DNA of 21,422 nucleotides from DATBAK01 sp036787815 (GTDB lineage: Bacteria; Actinomycetota; Acidimicrobiia; IMCC26256; PALSA-610). The position numbers and the translations under genes were made by a program. Position 1 is the stretch's first letter, and each line of letters opens with the position of its first letter. The notes beneath the pieces were generated by a model. It saw only the letters and a list, made by a program, of their open reading frames with translations, ran no database searches and was not told where the DNA came from. The stretch spans positions 1 through 21,422 of the forward strand of contig DAIQOP010000029.1 of NCBI GenBank assembly GCA_036787815.1, read 5' to 3'. Below are positions 14,231 to 21,422 of the stretch, in pieces.

Positions 14231-14236
14231 GCCGGG

Positions 14237-15424
14237 ATGGACGAACAGGATGCGTCCGAAGCGCGGGCGCTCGCCGGGCGCTATCAGCTCGGACCACTGC
14301 TCGGCCACGGCGGGATGGGCGCGGTGCACGACGCGGTCGACCTGCGGCTTCGACGACCGGTGGCAGTGAAGATCTTGCGCCCCGATCTCGCCGCGCAGCC
14401 GAAAGCGCGGCGCCGGTTCGAGACCGAGGCCCACGCCGCCGCTCGTCTCGTGCACCCGAACGTGGTGACGGTCTTCGACAGCGGCGAGCAGGACGGAATC
14501 CCGTTCCTCGTGATGGAGCGCCTTCCCGGGCGAACCCTCGCCGACGAGTTCGCGGCCGGTCCGGTGTCAGTGGAACGGGGCCGTGCGGTCGCCGGCGAAA
14601 TCCTCGCCGCGCTCGCGGCTGCGCATGCCGCGGGGATCATCCACCGCGATATCAAGCCCGGCAACGCGCTGCTCACCGATGATCGTCACGTGAAGGTGAG
14701 CGACTTCGGCATCGCCAAGACAATTGACGACATCGATCAAACGCAGACCGTCGAGCTCGTCGCGACACCGGCATACCTGGCGCCCGAGCGGATCGCCGGC
14801 GAACCCGCGTCACGACGCAGCGACCTGTACTCGGTGGGCGTGTTGCTCTACGAGGCGCTCAGCGGCCGTCGTCCGTTCGAAGGTGACTCGCCACTTGCCG
14901 TGATGCGTGCCGTCGAGGCCGGACGCGCCACACCGCTCGCCTCGCTGCAACCGTCGCTGCCGGCCGACCTCATCGCGGTGGTCGAACGCGCGATGTCTCG
15001 CGACCCGCGCCGGCGGTTCGCCTCCGCCGAGGAGATGGCAGCTGCGCTCGCACCGTCCGCGCATCTCGACGCGACGGTGCCGATCGCGCCCGATACCGCA
15101 GCGGTCACTGATGGTGCAACGGAAACGGTGCGAGTCGATCTTGCGTCGCGCGATGGCGCGACCCGGAAGCTGGATCTCACCGGTTCGCAGGCGGTCGTGC
15201 GTCACCATGGCAGAACGGGGGCTCGACGCCGGGTTCTCGCCGTCGGCGTCGGTACCGCATTCGTCGGCGCCCTCGTCGCGGGTGTCGTCGCGAGTCAGCA
15301 CAATCAGGGGCGTCCCGGAGCTTCGCTGCCGGCGACGACAACGTCGGCGCCCTCGACAACCACCAGACTTCCCGCTGCGCTCAACGACGCGATCACCCGG
15401 CTCGAGCAAGCGGTTGCGAAATGA
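14237..15424 (+). CDS. Membrane-anchored serine/threonine protein kinase (PknB-like, without PASTA domains)
   Basis: A 395-residue kinase starting at ATG 14237. The catalytic domain (about 16-272) has all core motifs: glycine loop LGHGGMGAVHDA (22-33), Lys45 in VAVKIL, HRDIKPGN (136-143), DFG (156-158), the activation segment with VATPAYLAPE (175-184) and SDLYSVGVLLYEALSGRRPF. It should be active. A Thr-rich juxtamembrane stretch (270-330) with TVPIAPD and ETVRVD may be phosphorylated. One transmembrane helix lies at about 332-351. The extracellular part is only about 44 residues, a Thr/Ser/Pro linker and a short amphipathic helix LNDAITRLEQAVAK, with no PASTA repeats. The stop codon overlaps the start of the lipoprotein gene (ATGA, 15421-15424), which suggests the two work together. 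Confidence 0.93.
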   Translation: MDEQDASEARALAGRYQLGPLLGHGGMGAVHDAVDLRLRRPVAVKILRPDLAAQPKARRRFETEAHAAARLVHPNVVTVFDSGEQDGIPFLVMERLPGRTLADEFAAGPVSVERGRAVAGEILAALAAAHAAGIIHRDIKPGNALLTDDRHVKVSDFGIAKTIDDIDQTQTVELVATPAYLAPERIAGEPASRRSDLYSVGVLLYEALSGRRPFEGDSPLAVMRAVEAGRATPLASLQPSLPADLIAVVERAMSRDPRRRFASAEEMAAALAPSAHLDATVPIAPDTAAVTDGATETVRVDLASRDGATRKLDLTGSQAVVRHHGRTGARRRVLAVGVGTAFVGALVAGVVASQHNQGRPGASLPATTTSAPSTTTRLPAALNDAITRLEQAVAK

Positions 15425-15837
15425 GATTCCCGACTCGGGTCGCCGCGTTCGCGTTCGCGGCCGCGGTGGTGCTCGGTGGATGCGGTGGCAGCACCGGGGG
15501 TGGACTCTCGGCTACCGCTCGGACCCGGCTCACCACGCTCGTCGAAGGAGTCCGTCACGCGGCCGACTCCGGCGACCGCCAAGCGGCTCAGCAAGCCTTG
15601 GCGAACCTGCAGGGCGTCGTGAGCTCGTACGAGAGCCACGGCGACATCAGCAGCGCGAGAGCGGCGCAGATCCTCACCGCGGCCGCAGGAGTGGAGCGCA
15701 ACCTCGGACTCATTCCGACTACGACTACGACGACGACAACCGCAACAACCACGCCGCCGCCCCCCGGACGCGGTCACAGTGGCAACGGACCGGGCAACTC
15801 GAAGAAGGGCGACAAGGGCAACGGCGGCGGCGGCTGA
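15421..15837 (+). CDS. Small secreted lipoprotein coupled to the kinase
   Basis: A 138-residue protein with a lipoprotein signal peptide: positive start MRFPTR, hydrophobic core, and lipobox LGGC with Cys21. The mature part is helical (about 30-98) with TRLTTLVEGVRHAADSGDRQ and QALANLQGVVSSYES, then a run of threonines (about 101-111), prolines and a Gly/Lys/Asn-rich low-complexity tail. I do not recognise a named family. Its first helix (RTRLTTLVEGVRHA) is loosely similar in pattern to the kinase's extracellular end (NDAITRLEQAVAK). The 4-bp overlap with the kinase gene implies translational coupling. A role as sensor or wall-side partner of the kinase is inference. The Thr/Pro tract could be O-mannosylated, also speculative. 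Confidence 0.85.
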   Translation: MRFPTRVAAFAFAAAVVLGGCGGSTGGGLSATARTRLTTLVEGVRHAADSGDRQAAQQALANLQGVVSSYESHGDISSARAAQILTAAAGVERNLGLIPTTTTTTTTATTTPPPPGRGHSGNGPGNSKKGDKGNGGGG

Positions 15838-15841
15838 TCGC

Positions 15842-15857
15842 CCCGGGCCCTCCCGGG
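15842..15857. terminator. Hairpin after the lipoprotein gene
   Basis: CCCGGG (15842-15847), loop CCCT, CCCGGG (15852-15857): a 6-bp all-GC stem 4 bp after the lipoprotein stop and before the convergent gene's stop at 15886. It could end transcription from both sides; there is no T-run. Confidence 0.45.
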
Positions 15858-15885
15858 TGCCCGACCCCGCTTGCTCGTTGGAAGT

Positions 15886-17505
15886 TCAGGGTGTGATCTC
15901 GACGTTCGTGAAGATGTCGGTTTCGCCGATGCCGGTCTGGTTGATCGCGTTCGCGGTGCCGTCGGTCCACGCCGGGTAGACGGCCGTCGTGTTGGCCGCC
16001 AAACCGCTGTAGTCGCCGATGAACGCACCGGAGGTGAAGAAGCCCTTATCGGGATTCCAGAGCGCGGCACCGATCTGGAAGTTGTGCCACGTCTGCCCGT
16101 CGTCGGTCGAGGTCGCCTGAAACGTCGTGATGTCGTGGTTGTTCGGATCAGTGCGGCGGTCGAGCCAGATCGCCTGGAACGTCCCGTGCTCGTCGACCGC
16201 GATCCACGGGAAGAACTGATTGTGAGGTGCGAGCTTCCCGTTCGCGTCGACGGACACCGGCACCGGGTCCGACCACGTCGAACCGTGGTCGTGCGACAGG
16301 CTCACCTCGATGTCGCCGTTCGGCTTGCCGCGTACGTAGTTCGTGTACACGAATGCCAGGGTGCCGGTTGTGGGGCTCGACGCCATCGCGATCGTGTTCG
16401 GTGTGCGGAACACCGTGTTCGCGATCAGATCGGCCGCGTTCGGGTTGTCGACCCACGTCGTTCCCTTGTTCACGTGCACAGCTTTGGTGAGGAACGTCGC
16501 GCCGCCGTTCGTCGAGCGTTGGAAGCGCAAGCCATGGTCGAGCGACGAGTTGCACTCCTCGAGGACGTACGCGATATCGAGTGCGCCACTGGGCTCGACC
16601 ACCGGAACAGAGAACTGGTTCGCCGACTCACCGAGTCCGTGCGATCCACGCCGGTCGGGGTTGACCGCAGTGTGCTGCCACGTTGCGAGTGACGGGTCGC
16701 TGCTCGGGATCGCGTCGGAGTACGAGAGGTTGATCGGGCAGGTGTCGCTCGCCCCCGTCGAATCGAGGTGAAAACGAGTGTACGTCACGTACACCCGTCC
16801 GAAGTGCGGGCTCGTCGGCGTGTTGTCGATCGCCATGTACTCCTTGTCATTGAAGACCAAGGCGTCGACCGTGCCCGACGTCGAGTCGAAGTTCGTCGCC
16901 GCGATCGCCGCGCGACGGCCCGGCGTCCAGGTCGCACCGTTGTCGAGCGACTTGTAGATCTGCACCTCAGACGGAGCGGAGGTGCGGAAGAAGCAGAGCT
17001 GCGAAAGGTAGAACGCCTTCTCACGTTGGCTGTACGCCACCGCAGGGTCGCCTCCCTGGCAGGTGTCGCTCGTAGGTCGGAACACGGGCACGACGCTGGT
17101 GCTCAGCCAATGTCGGCCGCCGTCACTCGTCCGCATCACGACCGTGCCGCCGCTGACGTAGTCGTTCGCGCCCGCGACCGCGACGAGCGGGTTGTCGAGG
17201 CTGGACGCGACGCTCTCTTCATTCTGCGGAAGCGGCGGATACGAATCATCGTTCATCTGCACGTTGTCGACCCCCGCATTCGAACCAGCCGCCGCGACGG
17301 CTGCGAGGTGCCGCGCCTGCGCCTGCTGCACTGCGGGATCGAGCGACGCGCGGACACCGTTGGAGATGCCGCCCGGGAACTTCCGGACGTGCGTCACCCA
17401 CAACGGCTCGCTCGGCGCCGCGGCCCCCGCGCTGAAGCTGGGCACGAAGGTGGCTGCGGCGGCGGACACCGCCATGGTGACGATGAGAAGACGAAGCGGC
17501 TTCAC
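15886..17505 (-). CDS. Secreted BNR/Asp-box beta-propeller (sialidase-fold) protein
   Basis: A 539-residue protein from GTG 17505, preceded by GGAAGGGAG at suitable spacing. A Sec signal peptide is clear: KPLRLLIVTMAVSAAAATFVPSFSAGA, cleaved near residue 28. The mature part has at least five Asp-box turns S/T-x-D-x-G-x-x-W: 126-133 (TSDGGRHW), 186-193 (SLDNGATW), 331-338 (STNGGATF, degenerate), 404-411 (SHDHGSTW) and 466-473 (STDDGQTW). This is the sialidase-type six-bladed propeller pattern. The sialidase arginine triad and nucleophilic tyrosine cannot be assigned by eye, so I do not call it a sialidase; glycan binding or another hydrolase role is possible. Three cysteines or more are present in the mature chain (CQGG, LCFF, TCP, ECN), consistent with export. 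It stands alone, with hairpin-separated convergent neighbours. Confidence 0.82.
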   Translation of the reverse strand: MKPLRLLIVTMAVSAAAATFVPSFSAGAAAPSEPLWVTHVRKFPGGISNGVRASLDPAVQQAQARHLAAVAAAGSNAGVDNVQMNDDSYPPLPQNEESVASSLDNPLVAVAGANDYVSGGTVVMRTSDGGRHWLSTSVVPVFRPTSDTCQGGDPAVAYSQREKAFYLSQLCFFRTSAPSEVQIYKSLDNGATWTPGRRAAIAATNFDSTSGTVDALVFNDKEYMAIDNTPTSPHFGRVYVTYTRFHLDSTGASDTCPINLSYSDAIPSSDPSLATWQHTAVNPDRRGSHGLGESANQFSVPVVEPSGALDIAYVLEECNSSLDHGLRFQRSTNGGATFLTKAVHVNKGTTWVDNPNAADLIANTVFRTPNTIAMASSPTTGTLAFVYTNYVRGKPNGDIEVSLSHDHGSTWSDPVPVSVDANGKLAPHNQFFPWIAVDEHGTFQAIWLDRRTDPNNHDITTFQATSTDDGQTWHNFQIGAALWNPDKGFFTSGAFIGDYSGLAANTTAVYPAWTDGTANAINQTGIGETDIFTNVEITP

Positions 17506-17712
17506 ACGGTGCTCCCTTCCTTGGTTCCTCGTCGACCGGCGTTTCGGCAGTGCGTTCGCCGATCGACTCTCCGCACCAGCCCCTGAGTGGGCGGCGCGCC
17601 GCTTCAACCTTGCCCGGGAAAATGACCGCGTCAAGGGCGCGGAGCGCGTCACGAGTCCATTGTGAGCGACTTGATGGCGGAAATCAGTCGACGCGAAGGA
17701 ACGGGTGGGTGA
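17506..17712 (-). promoter_or_regulatory. 5' region of the Asp-box protein gene, weak promoter candidate
   Basis: About 200 bp without a gene. On the minus strand TTGACG (17634-17629) is a good -35 word, but the hexamer 17 bp further on is only AAGGTT. If used, the leader would be about 100 nt long. A ribosome-binding site (GGAAGGGAG) precedes GTG 17505. I see nothing else in this stretch. Confidence 0.3.
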
Positions 17713-17944
17713 TCAGTCGTCGCGGGTCCACATGGAGATCGCGGCTTCGTTGTTCAAGGTCTCGATGTCGATGACGACGTCGGGATCATCGAAGCTCACT
17801 CGTCCGGTTGCGCCTCGACCGGATCGGCGTCGGGCTCGATGTCGGGGCGTTCCCGTTCCAGGCGTGCTGCGAGTGGTTCGTGCGACGCCTGCTCGCGGCG
17901 GTCGTCCCGAAGTCTTCGCCGAAGTAGCGCCCGGCGTCGAGCAC
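17713..17944 (-). pseudogene. Small gene with apparent frameshifts downstream of the transglutaminase-like gene
   Basis: G/C-ending codons and protein-like composition move between frames. From GTG 17944 (TAGTG overlap with the upstream stop) the first frame reads LDAGRYFGEDFG with nearly all codons ending in G or C. At the GGG at 17908-17906 the coding signal shifts by -1 to a frame reading DDRREQASHEPLAARLERER, ending PVEAQPDE at TGA 17796-17798. There GTG 17799 overlaps the stop (GTGA) and opens a third frame of 28 residues (SFDDPDVVIDIETLNNEAA, ending MWTRDD). One missing G at 17906-17908 would restore a ~49-residue acidic protein, followed by an overlapping micro-gene or a second -1 shift. 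Family not recognised. Sequencing error, true decay and programmed slippage are all possible. Confidence 0.4.
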
Positions 17945-20160
17945 TACCGCTCCGACCGGAGCGACGAGACGCTCAGCGCGCACCGGAGCCGGCCGCGCAC
18001 ACCGCCGGAGTGGACGAGCCTCCTGCATGTCGCCACCGACTCGCTGAAGAGCGCGGCCGCATCGTCGGCCGACGGCTCACGCGCGCCGAACACCGACGCG
18101 TCGACCCGCGCCGCGAAATCACCGAGACCGTCGTTCGTAGCCGTGATCGCGAGCTCCCGGCGGGTCGCCGTCGTCGGCACCGGGCGCCCGAGATCGCGCA
18201 TGTAGTCGAGGACCTCGTCCCACCCACCTGCGATCATCTCCGCCGGCGTCTCGGCCCGACGGCGCCGCACGCGCCGCCGCCGCTTCAGCCCGAGGATCAG
18301 CACCGGCGGTGCTACGAAGAGCACCACCGCGATCGCCGCGAGCCCCCATCGCAGGAGGTGCACGCCACTGCCGTGCGGCTTCGGGGTCGCCGTCTGGTTC
18401 CGGCTCTTCGTTCTCGACTCCGCCGATCCAACCGCACCGCTGTTCGCCGACAGCGCCCCACGCTGGGGTTGGGCCGGCGGCTGCGGACCGGCGATGTGCT
18501 CCTTCGGCTGCGGTTGGGGCCGCGGCCGGCGATCGATCGCGGGCGTCACGTCGTACGCCACCCAACCGCGGCCGGCGACGGGGATCTCGACCCACGCCTG
18601 GACGTCGCCGAACCGATAGTTCTCCTTGCCCGGGTCGAGGTTCAGCCCGAGCACAACACGCGCGGGGATCTGCCTCGCGCGCAACAGGATCGCCGCGGCC
18701 GCCGCGTACTGCTCGGAGTCGCCGACCGGTACCTGCTCGCCGAGGAACGCGTTGATGCGGGCGAGAAAGTGTCCGGGCGGCGTGTGTTGGGTCGGACCGT
18801 CGTCGTAATAGCCCGCCCGGAACGCCGCGGCGATCGCAGCCGCCTGGGCGCCCGCGTCGGTGCCGCCCGCGACCATCTCGCCCGCCTTGTCGGCGAAGGG
18901 CGTGAAGATCGCCGGTGAGCTCGGTGCGGGCTGCGGCGCGATCGACATGCCGTCGACATTGGGCCGGCTCGAGTCGACGGTCGTGTACATGGTGAAGTGG
19001 TCGCCGCGATGCAGTCCGCCGGGCTCAGCCGCGGTGCTCTGCGCGACGTTGTAACGGAGGTTCGCCGCCAGCCGGTCCGCGTTCGGCCCGCTGAACCTGA
19101 TGCTGAGCGGCTGACCCACGGTCGGGAGCCACACCCCCTGCAGACCGAGCACCGTCACCTTCAGGCTCTCGACGGTGCCCCCGCCCGTGGCGGGCAGCTC
19201 GGAACCGGCCCGCCGGAACGCGTCGAGGTTGCCGTTGTCGGCGACGCGCCACACGAGGCCGTCGTAGTCGTCCATGACCGCGATACGAAGGCGCGTCTTC
19301 GTCGTCACGCCCGAAACGGCGAGCAGCGCCGTCGACCGGTTCTTCGCGAAGCGGTACTTGCGGTAACCGGCGAGCGGGCTCGGATACTGCGTGGGATCGA
19401 ATGGTGGTTGCACCCGGTCGCGCAGGACGAAACGCGAGCTCGGGTGTACGAAGGGAACGTGGCTGCCGGCGAGGCCGGCTCCGGCCGCGACGACGGCGAG
19501 CAACGCGACCGTCGCGACGAGTCCCCGACCGCGAACCCTCCCCACTGTGCCTACCACGGGTCGAGCACGCCGGGCCAGCGTGCTCGACCAGAGGAGCGCC
19601 GCGGCGATCAGCAGCCCGGCTTCGACGTAGAGCGATCCGGGCCGATCGGTGCCGACCAGCACACCGAGCGCGAGCACCACGATCGGAGGCACCGCGGCCA
19701 GGAACGAGACGCGCGTCACGCGCACGAGCAACATCGACACCGATGCGCCGGCGAACCCGCACACGTAGGGAACGACGAGCACGTGACCGACATCGCCGAC
19801 GGGAGGGAGCGTCGTCACGAGCGTGTACCAGGCGTGAACCGCGGCGCTGAACAGCGCGCCGATCGCCCCGGCGGTCGGGAGCAGCGCGCCCGGCGCGTCG
19901 CCGCGCCCCGTCGCCGCGGGGCCGACGATCGCGAACACGAGCACCGCGCCGCCGAGCCGGCCGACCACGGGGATGGAAAGCCGGAGGGCCACGATCCAGT
20001 AGACCGTCGCCACGAGCGTTCCGACCGCGCCGGCGACGAAGAACGCGGTGCCCGTGAACGCCGCGCTGAAGCTCGCGAGGGCGAGTAGATGCGTGGCCAC
20101 GACCGCGATCACGTCGATCGGCTCGACGGAACCGCGCTTCACATCAGCACTGCGCTTCAT
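17944..20160 (-). CDS. TgpA-like transglutaminase-fold membrane protein, probably catalytically inactive
   Basis: A 738-residue protein with about eight transmembrane helices in the first ~235 residues (DUF3488-like), an extracytoplasmic region holding a transglutaminase core (about 440-545), a Pro/Gln/Ser-rich linker, one more transmembrane helix (about 603-625) and a charged cytoplasmic tail (DUF4129-like position). The core keeps RQIPARVVLGLNL, and GRGWVAYDVTP with the Asp (537). The usual GxCxxFA cysteine position reads GDSEQYA (Ser482) and the usual HAWVE histidine reads VQAWVE (Gln521). Cys and His of the Cys-His-Asp triad are therefore missing, so normal transglutaminase/protease chemistry is not expected. 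It is coupled to the DUF58 gene by a 4-bp ATGA overlap, the standard arrangement, which points to a shared envelope-related role. Confidence 0.9.
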   Translation of the reverse strand: MKRSADVKRGSVEPIDVIAVVATHLLALASFSAAFTGTAFFVAGAVGTLVATVYWIVALRLSIPVVGRLGGAVLVFAIVGPAATGRGDAPGALLPTAGAIGALFSAAVHAWYTLVTTLPPVGDVGHVLVVPYVCGFAGASVSMLLVRVTRVSFLAAVPPIVVLALGVLVGTDRPGSLYVEAGLLIAAALLWSSTLARRARPVVGTVGRVRGRGLVATVALLAVVAAGAGLAGSHVPFVHPSSRFVLRDRVQPPFDPTQYPSPLAGYRKYRFAKNRSTALLAVSGVTTKTRLRIAVMDDYDGLVWRVADNGNLDAFRRAGSELPATGGGTVESLKVTVLGLQGVWLPTVGQPLSIRFSGPNADRLAANLRYNVAQSTAAEPGGLHRGDHFTMYTTVDSSRPNVDGMSIAPQPAPSSPAIFTPFADKAGEMVAGGTDAGAQAAAIAAAFRAGYYDDGPTQHTPPGHFLARINAFLGEQVPVGDSEQYAAAAAILLRARQIPARVVLGLNLDPGKENYRFGDVQAWVEIPVAGRGWVAYDVTPAIDRRPRPQPQPKEHIAGPQPPAQPQRGALSANSGAVGSAESRTKSRNQTATPKPHGSGVHLLRWGLAAIAVVLFVAPPVLILGLKRRRRVRRRRAETPAEMIAGGWDEVLDYMRDLGRPVPTTATRRELAITATNDGLGDFAARVDASVFGAREPSADDAAALFSESVATCRRLVHSGGVRGRLRCALSVSSLRSER

Positions 20161-21380
20161 AACCCGCCGGCCGATCTCAGCAGCCGCTCGAGGTCATCGA
20201 GGTGGCCGACGTCGAGGACAGTTGTGATGCCGGCCGGCCGGTACGACGACGCGGCACCGAGTCGCGCGCGGATCGACACGACGCGCATCCCGACGGGGAA
20301 CTGCTCGGCCGCGAGTCGCAGCGCGCCCACCTCGGCGCGCGATCCCGTCACGACCGCGACGACCGATGCGTCGCGCACATAGCGACGGCTGGCGATCGCG
20401 GTGTCGGCAACGGTCTGGCTCCCGTTCAGCATGTCGACGCCGGAGAGGCCGTCGAGCAGCGCGGTGGCGGTGAACGCGGGCACCTCGTGCGGGCCCGCGA
20501 CACACGAGACCGCCTGACGATCCCGCAGCGCCCGCGCACCCAGCGAAGCCGCTATCGATACGGCGAGCTCGAACTCCTCGTCGTTCGCGTAGTCGCGACG
20601 CGAAGTGCCGAGCACGACTGCGAGGTGCCAGCGCCGCGTGTCGATGAACTGGCGCACCATGAGGGTTCCGACGCGAACCGAAGTGCGCCAGTGCACGTGG
20701 CGCTGGTCGTCGCCGGGTTCGTACTGCCTCAGGGTATGGAGCTCGACGTCGCTCGCCGAGAGGTCGTTCGTCGTGAGGCCCTCGAGGTCGCGGATCCACC
20801 CCGACGCGATTCCGCTGAGCGGCACGGTGTTCGGGTGCACGAAGAGGTCGGTGCTCTCGGTCCACGCCACCTCGCGCCGCATCAGACCGAGCGGGTCGCC
20901 GCGCACCGAGCTCACAGGCCCGACGCGGATGACGCCGCGGCGCGAGGTCGGGATCGCGAACTCTTCGTGGTGCTTGCCGTTGGTACGGAGCGACGGAACG
21001 TCGGACTGCACGACGAGAGCCCCCGCCGGTGCTTCGAGGCGGAACGGGAGAATTCGCCGACCAGTGGCGTTCCTCGCTTCTATGCGCGCGCCCGCGGTTC
21101 GCCCGGCGCTCACGCGCGCCGGTTCGAGCTCGATCGTCACCGCAATCCGGTCCCCACCGAGCATGAACACCGAGGCGATCGCGATCGCGAGCACGCATCC
21201 GGCGGCGACCGCACCGAACTCGACCCAGTGCAGCACCGACGCGACCACCCACGCCGCGAGCGCCAGACCCGCGACGGCGCGTCCGAAGGGCGTCACGAGC
21301 CGGAAGAAGCGCGCCGGCATCGCCGCGGCACGGCGCGGAAAGCGCGCGCTCGGTTCGCGATAGTCGAAGACGCGCGCCAT
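20157..21380 (-). CDS. DUF58 domain membrane protein
   Basis: A 407-residue protein with two N-terminal transmembrane helices (about 33-50 and 53-73), a beta-rich segment (about 80-165) with VGPVSSVRGDPLGL, and the DUF58 signature LRQYEPGDDQRHVHW (217-231) leading into a von Willebrand A-like domain (WHLAVVLGTSRRDYANDEEFE and on). DUF58 proteins are usually encoded between a MoxR AAA+ ATPase and a TgpA-type transglutaminase, and are thought to assist envelope or secreted-protein assembly. Here the partner downstream overlaps by 4 bp. ATG 21380 is the start; the minus-strand frame remains open to the window edge, but no family sequence is recognisable there. The upstream ATPase gene would be outside the window. 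Confidence 0.88.
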   Translation of the reverse strand: MARVFDYREPSARFPRRAAAMPARFFRLVTPFGRAVAGLALAAWVVASVLHWVEFGAVAAGCVLAIAIASVFMLGGDRIAVTIELEPARVSAGRTAGARIEARNATGRRILPFRLEAPAGALVVQSDVPSLRTNGKHHEEFAIPTSRRGVIRVGPVSSVRGDPLGLMRREVAWTESTDLFVHPNTVPLSGIASGWIRDLEGLTTNDLSASDVELHTLRQYEPGDDQRHVHWRTSVRVGTLMVRQFIDTRRWHLAVVLGTSRRDYANDEEFELAVSIAASLGARALRDRQAVSCVAGPHEVPAFTATALLDGLSGVDMLNGSQTVADTAIASRRYVRDASVVAVVTGSRAEVGALRLAAEQFPVGMRVVSIRARLGAASSYRPAGITTVLDVGHLDDLERLLRSAGGL

Positions 21381-21422
21381 GGCCGCGGTTACCGATTTCC
21401 GCGCGCGCTCGGGGGCGCGACT

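Noticed and set aside
15886..17505. Naming the Asp-box protein a sialidase
   Set aside because: The Asp-box turns show the fold only; the arginine triad and catalytic tyrosine could not be assigned by eye.
21389..21422. C-terminal tail of a MoxR ATPase gene upstream of the DUF58 gene
   Set aside because: A minus-strand frame ends at TAA 21391-21389, 8 bp before the DUF58 start, as expected for that operon, but only about ten residues are visible and none is diagnostic.

Overview
The window is very GC-rich, strongly G/C at third codon positions, uses GTG/TTG starts freely and carries actinobacterial gene types: a FadD-type acyl-CoA ligase, a MeaA-like mutase, a RpoD-like alternative sigma factor, a PknB-like kinase with one membrane anchor, and a DUF58/transglutaminase-like pair. 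I infer a high-GC actinobacterium, perhaps an uncultured Acidimicrobiia-like lineage. A run of exactly 100 N flanked by an identical 55-bp overlap points to a scaffolded short-read, possibly metagenomic, assembly. Taxonomy is inference only.

Layout. 1-1535 (+): the 3' end of a B12-dependent acyl-CoA mutase and a membrane protein with a degenerate GGDEF domain. 1536-2485: about 1 kb without a convincing gene, holding a C-rich tandem repeat, nine copies of a 27-bp hairpin repeat, and a ~115-bp higher-order repeat. 2486-3003: a 506-bp cassette with terminal inverted repeats and an apparent target-site duplication, carrying only a SnoaL/NTF2-like gene; I see no transposase. Next come the assembly gap and a MarR-like regulator whose 5' end lies at this junction.

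3700-6629 (-): an acyl-CoA ligase and a family III CoA-transferase, translationally coupled. 6650-8592 (+): coupled aguA-aguB for agmatine to putrescine, divergent from the CoA genes over only 20 bp. 8561-9664 (-): a metallophosphoesterase overlapping aguB tail to tail. 9803-11483 (+): a sigma factor and a LuxR-type response regulator. 11511-12791 (-): an acetyl-CoA hydrolase/CoA-transferase with no ordinary start codon at its expected N-terminus. 12851-13642 (+): an SDR oxidoreductase. 13709-14074 (-): thioredoxin, under an operator-like palindrome. 14237-15837 (+): a coupled kinase-lipoprotein pair. 15886-17505 (-): a secreted Asp-box propeller protein. 17713-21380 (-): DUF58 protein, a transglutaminase-fold membrane protein lacking two of three catalytic residues, and a small frame-disrupted gene.

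The metabolic genes fit acyl-CoA/organic acid turnover and polyamine synthesis. The least ordinary parts are the hairpin array with its inserted cassette, the inactive-looking transglutaminase, the palindrome upstream of thioredoxin, and -10-like hexamers placed 5-6 nt before several start codons, which suggests leaderless transcripts.
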